From Liolophura sinensis (taxonomy: Eukaryota > Mollusca > Polyplacophora > Chitonida > Chitonidae): DNA of 64,000 nucleotides. A program made the position numbers and the translations under genes. The DNA lies in the NCBI RefSeq assembly GCF_032854445.1, contig NC_088299.1:1091001-1155000 (forward strand). Reading direction: 5' to 3'. A model generated the notes under the pieces. The model did no database searches. It was not told the DNA's origin and was given only the letters and a program-made list of their open reading frames with translations. Shown piece after piece: positions 53,929 through 64,000 of this stretch (positions are counted from its first letter, which is position 1; the number at the start of each line of letters is the position of its first letter).

Positions 53929-55211
53929 TGTGAAATGTTTCCCTTTATAACTGCGGTGCTTTACTCTCTTTCTAATAGTGCTATAATTTTATATGTTTCT
54001 TCATGCAAAATGGAATGAATATTAAAAACAGTTGAGTTAAACATGATTTTTGTCTCCTTGTCATTACCAATACCACTTTTGTGAAAAGTGCAACACCGCC
54101 TACTGCAATTTTCACAGGTGAAAATTGACGATGGCTGGATTCGAACTTACAATACAGTTAGTTCATCAAGCGGTATAATTTAAGGAGTATATGTGAAAAA
54201 CTGCTTGCTCCTAAAGAAAATTCATAAAATGTTGACAGAGTGCTTCAAGCTTAATTTGATGTTGCCACGTTGATAATAAGTGTGTGTTTGAGTAATTTCC
54301 TGCTTTTATTCAACGCCAGCGAAAACGATCAGGAGGAACAGATTGCAAAAACAATCAATAGTCAGATTTCTCCACCTTGTTTTATTGTATGCAAACACAA
54401 TTCTACTGGTTATCAGACTCAGTATTCGTCAGCTCTTTGAAAGGCACAAAGTGTGGTAGCGTACCATTTTAAGCCATATTAAATGCAAAGATTACGAAAT
54501 GGCTTTCACTGAAAAAGAAATAGATCGAACTGTTTCAGCGGTCAAAGAATTACTTCTTTATGATTAACTAATAAAAGTCGACGTCGTATATGTAAAACTT
54601 GGAACAAGCGTCTCACTTGATCTAAAACTGTGGTGTGAATATTGAGAAAATGATATAATCCACTTACTTTTCTGACGCCGCCTAGACTTATGGAGATATC
54701 TTCTCTGTTAAATGAGATCGTCTCATCGCTTGAAGTAGACGTATTGGGATAGAATGGTTTCATCACCTCTGCTCAGCCTTTCAAGTAGACGCATTGGGAT
54801 AGAATAGGTTCGTCACCTCTGCTCAACCTTTGAAGTAGACGTATTGCCAGAGAATGGCTTCATCACCTCTGCCGGCTACACAGTTAAGACCATTTAAAGA
54901 AAGAAGTCGGTCGCTACACTTTACCCCCCAGGCGGCCCACCCTTGTAGCTGAAGATGTAAAATCTGATACAGCTGCTACTGGATTAACGCCCTAACAATT
55001 TTAAGACGCCAAACAGCAGGAAAGGTGAGCATCAGTTCACAAGAAACCATACTTTTGGTTGATTCCAAATATCGTTCACCACAGTGGCCACTCAAATTGC
55101 TGCCTCCTACCCAGCATATAAGACACGATTTGCTTTAAAACTTGACAACACTGAGCTTTACGTGTCACACTTCCAAGTGGAATTTAACTAAGCACAAATT
55201 GCTGAAGCACT

Positions 55212-56204
55212 ATGGCTTTTTCTAACGCCTCAAGTAACCAAAATGTCTACTCTAACTTAGCTACAGGTGTTGAGAGGACTATCTCCAAGGATGAGGATGG
55301 TAAAGACACATTGCAGACTCTGTGCGACCTCGTCGGTATATCGTCACAGTGCACCTCGACTGAAAATGCCAAAGATGACATTAAGACTGAAATCCAACCT
55401 GTCTACGTCGGCGATAATCACCACTGTGGAGTTGAAGAATCAGCTCAGATCACTGTAAGGACAGAAAGTTGTCCGAGTCCCGTAACAGAGTGTCGACCTG
55501 GCGATTATTTCCCCTTCTCTTGGGACTGCCCCGTTTTGCAAAACCACACCCTTCCAAACGACTTGAAAACAGCCCTGGAAATGGAATGTCAGGAGAGGTG
55601 TTTGCCCGTCAACCTCTTTCACAGCGCCCTCACGTATCCTTGTGAGCCTATCTTAGCCAGAGAGACGAACTTGTTGTGTAGACTGAGCAAACTCCAACCA
55701 TTTCAGCCGGAGAGGGTCCGAGAACTGCAAGACTTTTACAAGTACCAGACAGCCTTAGTTGAGACTGAAAGATACCGAAGTCTCATGCTAGGCGACGCAC
55801 ATCCCCACTTAAAAGTGCTCCTTAACCAGTACTACGACCAGGAACTTGGGTTGATAATAAAGAGAGTAGAGGCCAGTGTCGCCTTATTAGAAGACAGTGG
55901 CATCGGTTCCTGTCTTAGTAGAGAAGCCCAGGTCGTGGCAAGCAACATCAGCAGAAGACATCTTGGCTTAAGGACCAGATCGCTTTTGTCCAAAGCATCT
56001 GTCCGTTTGTTGGAGCTGTGGTATGAACAACACATCGACCACCCTTACCCTACACCCTCTGAGACTGAAAGTTTGGCTACAGCAGGTGGTTTGACACAGG
56101 AACAAGTTAAAAAGTGGTTTGCCAACAAGAGAAATCGATCAGCCAATACCAGGTCCTTAACACAAATTGCAAGTGTTAAGAGGAAGCGGTCCATGATGAT
56201 GTAG
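55212..56204 (+). CDS. TALE-class homeodomain protein, intact copy
   Basis: Consensus protein with GTC at Val12 again, so the GTT12 quartet ends before it. CCACT promoter, the only one in the right-hand subfamily after 43834. Leader has CACAAATTGCTGAAG in place of CACAAATCGC. Confidence 0.93.
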   Translation: MAFSNASSNQNVYSNLATGVERTISKDEDGKDTLQTLCDLVGISSQCTSTENAKDDIKTEIQPVYVGDNHHCGVEESAQITVRTESCPSPVTECRPGDYFPFSWDCPVLQNHTLPNDLKTALEMECQERCLPVNLFHSALTYPCEPILARETNLLCRLSKLQPFQPERVRELQDFYKYQTALVETERYRSLMLGDAHPHLKVLLNQYYDQELGLIIKRVEASVALLEDSGIGSCLSREAQVVASNISRRHLGLRTRSLLSKASVRLLELWYEQHIDHPYPTPSETESLATAGGLTQEQVKKWFANKRNRSANTRSLTQIASVKRKRSMMM

Positions 56205-57487
56205 TGTGAAATGTTTCCCTTTATAACTGCGGTGCTTTACTCTCTTTCTAATAGTGCTATAATTTTATATGTTTCTTCATGCAAAATGGAATGAATATTA
56301 AAAACAGTTGAGTTAAACATGATTTTTGTCTCCTTGTCATTACCAATACCACTTTTGTGAAAAGTGCAACACCGCCTACTGCAATTTTCACAGGTGAAAA
56401 TTGACGATGGCTGGATTCGAACTTACAATACAGTTAGTTCATCAAGCGGTATAATTTAAGGAGTATATGTGAAAAACTGCTTGCTCCTAAAGAAAATTCA
56501 TAAAATGTTGACAGAGTGCTTCAAGCTTAATTTGATGTTGCCACGTTGATAATAAGTGTGTGTTTGAGTAATTTCCTGCTTTTATTCAACGCCAGCGAAA
56601 ACGATCAGGAGGAACAGATTGCAAAAACAATCAATAGTCAGATTTCTCCACCTTGTTTTATTGTATGCAAACACAATTCTACTGGTTATCAGACTCAGTA
56701 TTCGTCAGCTCTTTGAAAGACACAAAGTGTGGTAGCGTACCATTTTAAGCCATATTAAATGCAAAGATTACGAAATGGCTTTCACTGAAAAAGAAATAGA
56801 TCGAACTGTTTCAGCGGTCAAAGAATTACTTCTTTATGATTAACTAATAAAGGTCGACGTCGTATATGTAAAACTTGGAACAAGCGTCTCACTTGATCTA
56901 AAACTGTGGTGTGAATATTGAGAAAATGATATAATCCACTTACTTTTCTGACGCCGCCTAGACTTATGGAGATATCTTCTCTGTTAAATGAGATCGTCTC
57001 ATCGCTTGAAGTAGACGTATTGGGATAGAATGGTTTCATCACCTCTGCTCAGCCTTTCAAGTAGACGCATTGGGATAGAATAGGTTCGTCACCTCTGCTC
57101 AACCTTTGAAGTAGACGTATTGCCAGAGAATGGCTTCATCACCTCTGCCGGCTACACAGTTAAGACCATTTAAAGAAAGAAGTCGGTCGCTACACTTTAC
57201 CCCCCAGGCGGCCCACCCTTGTAGCTGAAGATGTAAAATCTGATACAGCTGCTACTGGATTAACGCCCTAACAATTTTAAGACGCCAAACAGCAGGAAAG
57301 GTGAGCATCAGTTCACAAGAAACCATACTTTTGGTTGATTCCAAATATCGTTCACCACAGTGGCCAATCAAATTGCTGCCTCCTACCCAGCATATAAGAC
57401 ACGATTTGCTTTAAAACTTGACAACACTGAGCTTTACGTGTCACACTTCCAAGTGGAATTTAACTAAGCACAAATCGCTGAAGCACT

Positions 57488-58480
57488 ATGGCTTTTTCTA
57501 ACGCCTCAAGTAACCAAAATGTCTACTCTAACTTAGCTACAGGTGTTGAGAGGACTATCTCCAAGGATGAGGATGGTAAAGACACATTGCAGACTCTGTG
57601 CGACCTCGTCGGTATATCGTCACAGTGCACCTCGACTGAAAATGCCAAAGATGACATTAAGACTGAAATCCAACCTGTCTACGTCGGCGATAATCACCAC
57701 TGTGGAGTTGAAGAATCAGCTCAGATCACTGTAAGGACAGAAAGTTGTCCGAGTCCCGTAACAGAGTGTCGACCTGGCGATTATTTCCCCTTCTCTTGGG
57801 ACTGCCCCGTTTTGCAAAACCACACCCTTCCAAACGACTTGAAAACAGCCCTGGAAATGGAATGTCAGGAGAGGTGTTTGCCCGTCAACCTGTTTCACAG
57901 CGCCCTCACGTATCCTTGTGAGCCTATCTTAGCCAGAGAGACGAACTTGTTGTGTAGACTGAGCAAACTCCAACCATTTCAGCCAGAGAGGGTCCGAGAA
58001 CTGCAAGACTTTTACAAGTACCAGACAGCCTTAGTTGAGACTGAAAGATACCGAAGTCTCATGCTAGGCGACGCACATCCCCACTTAAAAGTGCTCCTTA
58101 ACCAGTACTACGACCAGGAACTTGGGTTGATAATAAAGAGAGTAGAGGCCAGTGTCGCCTTATTAGAAGACAGTGGCATCGGTTCCTGTCTTAGTAGAGA
58201 AGCCCAGGTCGTGGCAAGCAACATCAGCAGAAGACATCTTGGCTTAAGGACCAGATCGCTTTTGTCCAAAGCATCTCTCCGTTTGTTGGAGCTGTGGTAT
58301 GAACAACACATCGACCACCCTTACCCTACACCCTCTGAGACTGAAAGTTTGGCTACAGCAGGTGGTTTGACACAGGAACAAGTTAAAAAGTGGTTTGCCA
58401 ACAAGAGAAATCGATCAGCCAATACCAGGTCCTTAACACAAATTGCAAGTGTTAAGAGGAAGCGGTCCATGATGATGTAG
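57488..58480 (+). CDS. TALE-class homeodomain protein, intact copy
   Basis: 330 aa with Val264 to Leu in homeodomain helix 1 and a synonymous CTG at Leu135. Both changes recur at 62040 but not at 59764, showing a two-unit repeat (offset 4552 bp). Intact CCAAT. Confidence 0.93.
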   Translation: MAFSNASSNQNVYSNLATGVERTISKDEDGKDTLQTLCDLVGISSQCTSTENAKDDIKTEIQPVYVGDNHHCGVEESAQITVRTESCPSPVTECRPGDYFPFSWDCPVLQNHTLPNDLKTALEMECQERCLPVNLFHSALTYPCEPILARETNLLCRLSKLQPFQPERVRELQDFYKYQTALVETERYRSLMLGDAHPHLKVLLNQYYDQELGLIIKRVEASVALLEDSGIGSCLSREAQVVASNISRRHLGLRTRSLLSKASLRLLELWYEQHIDHPYPTPSETESLATAGGLTQEQVKKWFANKRNRSANTRSLTQIASVKRKRSMMM

Positions 58481-59763
58481 TGTGAAATGTTTCCCTTTAT
58501 AACTGCGGTGCTTTACTCTCTTTCTAATAGTGCTATAATTTTATATGTTTCTTCATGCAAAATGGAATGAATATTAAAAACAGTTGAGTTAAACATGATT
58601 TTTGTCTCCTTGTCATTACCAATACCACTTTTGTGAAAAGTGCAACACCGCCTACTGCAATTTTCACAGGTGAAAATTGACGATGGCTGGATTCGAACTT
58701 ACAATACAGTTAGTTCATCAAGCGGTATAATTTAAGGAGTATATGTGAAAAACTGCTTGCTCCTAAAGAAAATTCATAAAATGTTGACAGAGTGCTTCAA
58801 GCTTAATTTGATGTTGCCACGTTGATAATAAGTGTGTGTTTGAGTAATTTCCTGCTTTTATTCAACGCCAGCGAAAACGATCAGGAGGAACAGATTGCAA
58901 AAACAATCAATAGTCAGATTTCTCCACCTTGTTTTATTGTATGCAAACACAATTCTACTGGTTATCAGACTCAGTATTCGTCAGCTCTTTGAAAGACACA
59001 AAGTGTGGTAGCGTACCATTTTAAGCCATATTAAATGCAAAGATTACGAAATGGCTTTCACTGAAAAAGAAATAGATCGAACTGTTTCAGCGGTCAAAGA
59101 ATTACTTCTTTATGATTAACTAATAAAGGTCGACGTCGTATATGTAAAACTTGGAACAAGCGTCTCACTTGATCTAAAACTGTGGTGTGAATATTGAGAA
59201 AATGATATAATCCACTTACTTTTCTGACGCCGCCTAGACTTATGGAGATATCTTCTCTGTTAAATGAGATCGTCTCATCGCTTGAAGTAGACGTATTGGG
59301 ATAGAATGGTTTCATCACCTCTGCTCAGCCTTTCAAGTAGACGCATTGGGATAGAATAGGTTCGTCACCTCTGCTCAACCTTTGAAGTAGACGTATTGCC
59401 AGAGAATGGCTTCATCACCTCTGCCGGCTACACAGTTAAGACCATTTAAAGAAAGAAGTCGGTCGCTACACTTTACCCCCCAGGCGGCCCACCCTTGTAG
59501 CTGAAGATGTAAAATCTGATACAGCTGCTACTGGATTAACGCCCTAACAATTTTAAGACGCCAAACAGCAGGAAAGGTGAGCATCAGTTCACAAGAAACC
59601 ATACTTTTGGTTGATTCCAAATATCGTTCACCACAGTGGCCAATCAAATTGCTGCCTCCTACCCAGCATATAAGACACGATTTGCTTTAAAACTTGACAA
59701 CACTGAGCTTTACGTGTCACACTTCCAAGTGGAATTTAACTAAGCACAAATCGCTGAAGCACT

Positions 59764-60756
59764 ATGGCTTTTTCTAACGCCTCAAGTAACCAAAATGTCT
59801 ACTCTAACTTAGCTACAGGTGTTGAGAGGACTATCTCCAAGGATGAGGATGGTAAAGACACATTGCAGACTCTGTGCGACCTCGTCGGTATATCGTCACA
59901 GTGCACCTCGACTGAAAATGCCAAAGATGACATTAAGACTGAAATCCAACCTGTCTACGTCGGCGATAATCACCACTGTGGAGTTGAAGAATCAGCTCAG
60001 ATCACTGTAAGGACAGAAAGTTGTCCGAGTCCCGTAACAGAGTGTCGACCTGGCGATTATTTCCCCTTCTCTTGGGACTGCCCCGTTTTGCAAAACCACA
60101 CCCTTCCAAACGACTTGAAAACAGCCCTGGAAATGGAATGTCAGGAGAGGTGTTTGCCCGTCAACCTCTTTCACAGCGCCCTCACGTATCCTTGTGAGCC
60201 TATCTTAGCCAGAGAGACGAACTTGTTGTGTAGACTGAGCAAACTCCAACCATTTCAGCCGGAGAGGGTCCGAGAACTGCAAGACTTTTACAAGTACCAG
60301 ACAGCCTTAGTTGAGACTGAAAGATACCGAAGTCTCATGCTAGGCGACGCACATCCCCACTTAAAAGTGCTCCTTAACCAGTACTACGACCAGGAACTTG
60401 GGTTGATAATAAAGAGAGTAGAGGCCAGTGTCGCCTTATTAGAAGACAGTGGCATCGGTTCCTGTCTTAGTAGAGAAGCCCAGGTCGTGGCAAGCAACAT
60501 CAGCAGAAGACATCTTGGCTTAAGGACCAGATCGCTTTTGTCCAAAGCATCTGTCCGTTTGTTGGAGCTGTGGTATGAACAACACATCGACCACCCTTAC
60601 CCTACACCCTCTGAGACTGAAAGTTTGGCTACAGCAGGTGGTTTGACACAGGAACAAGTTAAAAAGTGGTTTGCCAACAAGAGAAATCGATCAGCCAATA
60701 CCAGGTCCTTAACACAAATTGCAAGTGTTAAGAGGAAGCGGTCCATGATGATGTAG
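59764..60756 (+). CDS. TALE-class homeodomain protein, intact copy
   Basis: Consensus protein with intact CCAAT; the intervening member of the two-unit repeat 57488/59764. Confidence 0.93.
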   Translation: MAFSNASSNQNVYSNLATGVERTISKDEDGKDTLQTLCDLVGISSQCTSTENAKDDIKTEIQPVYVGDNHHCGVEESAQITVRTESCPSPVTECRPGDYFPFSWDCPVLQNHTLPNDLKTALEMECQERCLPVNLFHSALTYPCEPILARETNLLCRLSKLQPFQPERVRELQDFYKYQTALVETERYRSLMLGDAHPHLKVLLNQYYDQELGLIIKRVEASVALLEDSGIGSCLSREAQVVASNISRRHLGLRTRSLLSKASVRLLELWYEQHIDHPYPTPSETESLATAGGLTQEQVKKWFANKRNRSANTRSLTQIASVKRKRSMMM

Positions 60757-62039
60757 TGTGAAATGTTTCCCTTTATAACTGCGGTGCTTTACTCTCTTTC
60801 TAATAGTGCTATAATTTTATATGTTTCTTCATGCAAAATGGAATGAATATTAAAAACAGTTGAGTTAAACATGATTTTTGTCTCCTTGTCATTACCAATA
60901 CCACTTTTGTGAAAAGTGCAACACCGCCTACTGCAATTTTCACAGGTGAAAATTGACGATGGCTGGATTCGAACTTACAATACAGTTAGTTCATCAAGCG
61001 GTATAATTTAAGGAGTATATGTGAAAAACTGCTTGCTCCTAAAGAAAATTCATAAAATGTTGACAGAGTGCTTCAAGCTTAATTTGATGTTGCCACGTTG
61101 ATAATAAGTGTGTGTTTGAGTAATTTCCTGCTTTTATTCAACGCCAGCGAAAACGATCAGGAGGAACAGATTGCAAAAACAATCAATAGTCAGATTTCTC
61201 CACCTTGTTTTATTGTATGCAAACACAATTCTACTGGTTATCAGACTCAGTATTCGTCAGCTCTTTGAAAGGCACAAAGTGTGGTAGCGTACCATTTTAA
61301 GCCATATTAAATGCAAAGATTACGAAATGGCTTTCACTGAAAAAGAAATAGGTCGAACTGTTTCAGCGGTCAAAGAATTACTTCTTTATGATTAACTAAT
61401 AAAGGTCGACGTCGTATATGTAAAACTTGGAACAAGCGTCTCACTTGATCTAAAACTGTGGTGTGAATATTGAGAAAATGATATAATCCACTTACTTTTC
61501 TGACGCCGCCTAGACTTATGGAGATATCTTCTCTGTTAAATGAGATCGTCTCATCGCTTGAAGTAGACGTATTGGGATAGAATGGTTTCATCACCTCTGC
61601 TCAGCCTTTCAAGTAGACGCATTGGGATAGAATAGGTTCGTCACCTCTGCTCAACCTTTGAAGTAGACGTATTGCCAGAGAATGGCTTCATCACCTCTGC
61701 CGGCTACACAGTTAAGACCATTTAAAGAAAGAAGTCGGTCGCTACACTTTACCCCCCAGGCGGCCCACCCTTGTAGCTGAAGATGTAAAATCTGATACAG
61801 CTGCTACTGGATTAACGCCCTAACAATTTTAAGACGCCAAACAGCAGGAAAGGTGAGCATCAGTTCACAAGAAACCATACTTTTGGTTGATTCCAAATAT
61901 CGTTCACCACAGTGGCCAATCAAATTGCTGCCTCCTACCCAGCATATAAGACACGATTTGCTTTAAAACTTGACAACACTGAGCTTTACGTGTCACACTT
62001 CCAAGTGGAATTTAACTAAGCACAAATCGCTGAAGCACT

Positions 62040-63032
62040 ATGGCTTTTTCTAACGCCTCAAGTAACCAAAATGTCTACTCTAACTTAGCTACAGGTGTTG
62101 AGAGGACTATCTCCAAGGATGAGGATGGTAAAGACACATTGCAGACTCTGTGCGACCTCGTCGGTATATCGTCACAGTGCACCTCGACTGAAAATGCCAA
62201 AGATGACATTAAGACTGAAATCCAACCTGTCTACGTCGGCGATAATCACCACTGTGGAGTTGAAGAATCAGCTCAGATCACTGTAAGGACAGAAAGTTGT
62301 CCGAGTCCCGTAACAGAGTGTCGACCTGGCGATTATTTCCCCTTCTCTTGGGACTGCCCCGTTTTGCAAAACCACACTTTTCCAAACGACTTGAAAACAG
62401 CCCTGGAAATGGAATGTCAGGAGAGGTGTTTGCCCGTCAACCTGTTTCACAGCGCCCTCACGTATCCTTGTGAGCCTATCTTAGCCAGAGAGACGAACTT
62501 GTTGTGTAGACTGAGCAAACTCCAACCATTTCAGCCAGAGAGGGTCCGAGAACTGCAAGACTTTTACAAGTACCAGACAGCCTTAGTTGAGACTGAAAGA
62601 TACCGAAGTCTCATGCTAGGCGACGCACATCCCCACTTAAAAGTGCTCCTTAACCAGTACTACGACCAGGAACTTGGGTTGATAATAAAGAGAGTAGAGG
62701 CCAGTGTCGCCTTATTAGAAGACAGTGGCATCGGTTCCTGTCTTAGTAGAGAAGCCCAGGTCGTGGCAAGCAACATCAGCAGAAGACATCTTGGCTTAAG
62801 GACCAGATCGCTTTTGTCCAAAGCATCTCTCCGTTTGTTGGAGCTGTGGTATGAACAACACATCGACCACCCTTACCCTACACCCTCTGAGACTGAAAGT
62901 TTGGCTACAGCAGGTGGTTTGACACAGGAACAAGTTAAAAAGTGGTTTGCCAACAAGAGAAATCGATCAGCCAATACCAGGTCCTTAACACAAATTGCAA
63001 GTGTTAAGAGGAAGCGGTCCATGATGATGTAG
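62040..63032 (+). CDS. TALE-class homeodomain protein, intact copy (rightmost)
   Basis: 330 aa with Val264 to Leu (shared with 57488) and a private Leu114 to Phe. Intact CCAAT. Confidence 0.93.
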   Translation: MAFSNASSNQNVYSNLATGVERTISKDEDGKDTLQTLCDLVGISSQCTSTENAKDDIKTEIQPVYVGDNHHCGVEESAQITVRTESCPSPVTECRPGDYFPFSWDCPVLQNHTFPNDLKTALEMECQERCLPVNLFHSALTYPCEPILARETNLLCRLSKLQPFQPERVRELQDFYKYQTALVETERYRSLMLGDAHPHLKVLLNQYYDQELGLIIKRVEASVALLEDSGIGSCLSREAQVVASNISRRHLGLRTRSLLSKASLRLLELWYEQHIDHPYPTPSETESLATAGGLTQEQVKKWFANKRNRSANTRSLTQIASVKRKRSMMM

Positions 63033-64000
63033 TGTGAAATGTTTCCCTTTATAACTGCGGTGCTTTACTCTCTTTCTAATAGTGCTATAATTTTATATGT
63101 TTCTTCATGCAAAATGGAATGAATATTAAAAACAGTTGAGTTAAACATGATTTTTGTCTCCTTGTCATTACCAATACCACTTTTGTGAAAAGTGCAACAC
63201 CGCCTACTGCAATTTTCACAGGTGAAAATTGACGATGGCTGGATTCGAACTTACAATACAGTTAGTTCATCAAGCGGTATAATTTAAGGAGTATATGTGA
63301 AAAACTGCTTGCTCCTAAAGAAAATTCATAAAATGTTGACAGAGTGCTTCAAGCTTAATTTGATGTTGCCACGTTGATAATAAGTGTGTGTTTGAGTAAT
63401 TTCCTGCTTTTATTCAACGCCAGCGAAAACGATCAGGAGGAACAGATTGCAAAAACAATCAATAGTCAGATTTCTCCACCTTGTTTTATTGTATGCAAAC
63501 ACAATTCTACTGGTTATCAGACTCAGTATTCGTCAGCTCTTTGAAAGGCACAAAGTGTGGTAGCGTACCATTTTAAGCCATATTAAATGCAAAGATTACG
63601 AAATGGCTTTCACTGAAAAAGAAATAGATCGAACTGTTTCAGCGGTCAAAGAATTACTTCTTTATGATTAACTAATAAAAGTCGACGTCGTATATGTAAA
63701 ACTTGGAACAAGCGTCTCACTTGATCTAAAACTGTGGTGTGAATATTGAGAAAATGATATAATCCACTTACTTTTCTGACGCCGCCTAGACTTATGGAGA
63801 TATCTTCTCTGTTAAATGAGATCGTCTCATCGCTTGAAGTAGACGTATTGGGATAGAATGGTTTCATCACCTCTGCTTCAGCCTTTCAAGTAGACGCATT
63901 GGGATAGAATAGGTTCGTCACCTCTGCTCAACCTTTGAAGTAGACGTATTGCCAGAGAATGGCTTCATCACCTCTGCCGGCTACACAGTTAAGACCATTT
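63033..64000 (+). repeat. Array spacer, cut by window edge
   Basis: First 968 bases of a right-type spacer, including the micro-ORF and 50-bp triplet, with one extra T (CTGCTTCAGCC, about 63879). No sign of an array boundary. Confidence 0.9.

Larger units (their letters stand above)
6254..64000 (+). repeat. Macrosatellite of TALE homeobox genes, unit 2276 bp, open at right end
   Basis: Head-to-tail array, all units on the + strand. ATG-to-ATG spacing is 2276 bp for most units from 21079 on (for example 21079, 23355, 25631, 27907, 30183, 32459, 34735). Exceptions are 34735 to 37006 (2271, a 5-bp spacer deletion near 36496), 43834 to 46111 and 48387 to 50664 (2277 each), and 52940 to 55212 (2272, a 4-bp coding deletion). 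Each unit has a 993-base intronless gene and a 1283-base spacer. Copies in the regular part differ at only scattered bases. The left boundary is diverged near 6254 and no right boundary is reached: 63033-64000 is spacer leading to another expected ATG near 64316. Confidence 0.97.

Noticed and set aside
6254-64000. CRISPR array or ribosomal RNA repeat as explanation for the periodicity
   Set aside because: The unit is 2.3 kb, protein-coding with a homeodomain, and shows no rRNA sequence or short repeat-spacer pattern.

Overview
The window is eukaryotic and most likely molluscan. It has spliced exons with GT/AG borders, tRNA-derived SINE pieces, foldback elements with (ACTC)n-type tails of the kind common in mollusc genomes, and a non-LTR retrotransposon. 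Its main genes encode TALE-class homeodomain proteins, a class that expanded specifically in spiralians (the SPILE genes of molluscs and relatives). The species cannot be named from sequence alone.

Layout. (1) Bases 1-6250 are ordinary gene-plus-repeat DNA. They hold the last two exons of a KIAA1143 homologue (855-993, 1681-1877), a diverged minisatellite (about 3090-4270), SINE and foldback copies, and a small TIR element. (2) From about 6254 to the right edge the window is one head-to-tail macrosatellite. Its unit is normally 2276 bp and carries one intronless 330-codon TALE homeobox gene on the + strand plus a spacer of about 1283 bp. I count 17 intact copies, three broken full-length copies (43834, 50664, 52940), three N-terminal-only copies, three C-terminal-only copies and one homeodomain remnant. 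The array continues past 64000. (3) The left part (6254-21078) is older and rearranged. It has chimeric N-only plus C-only pairs, a segment repeated at an offset of 9170 bp, and a 2.76-kb 5'-truncated LINE-type insertion (13845-16608) with RNase H, SGNH-hydrolase-like and 3' hairpin modules. (4) From 21079 onward the array is nearly regular, with higher-order repeats of two and four units, and a right-hand subfamily (from the end of the 43834 copy) that looks recently amplified.

Each spacer appears to be a complete regulatory cassette. It has an ATTAAA polyadenylation signal, two perfect palindromes just downstream, a tandem triplet of 50-bp repeats, a CCAAT box (mutated in about half the units) and a TATA-like box about 95 bp before a strong-context ATG. 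Differences that recur between intact copies are mostly synonymous, which suggests selection on the protein. The best overall reading, an inference, is a macrosatellite of early-developmental homeobox genes: a mollusc counterpart in architecture, not homology, to the mammalian D4Z4/DUX4 array.
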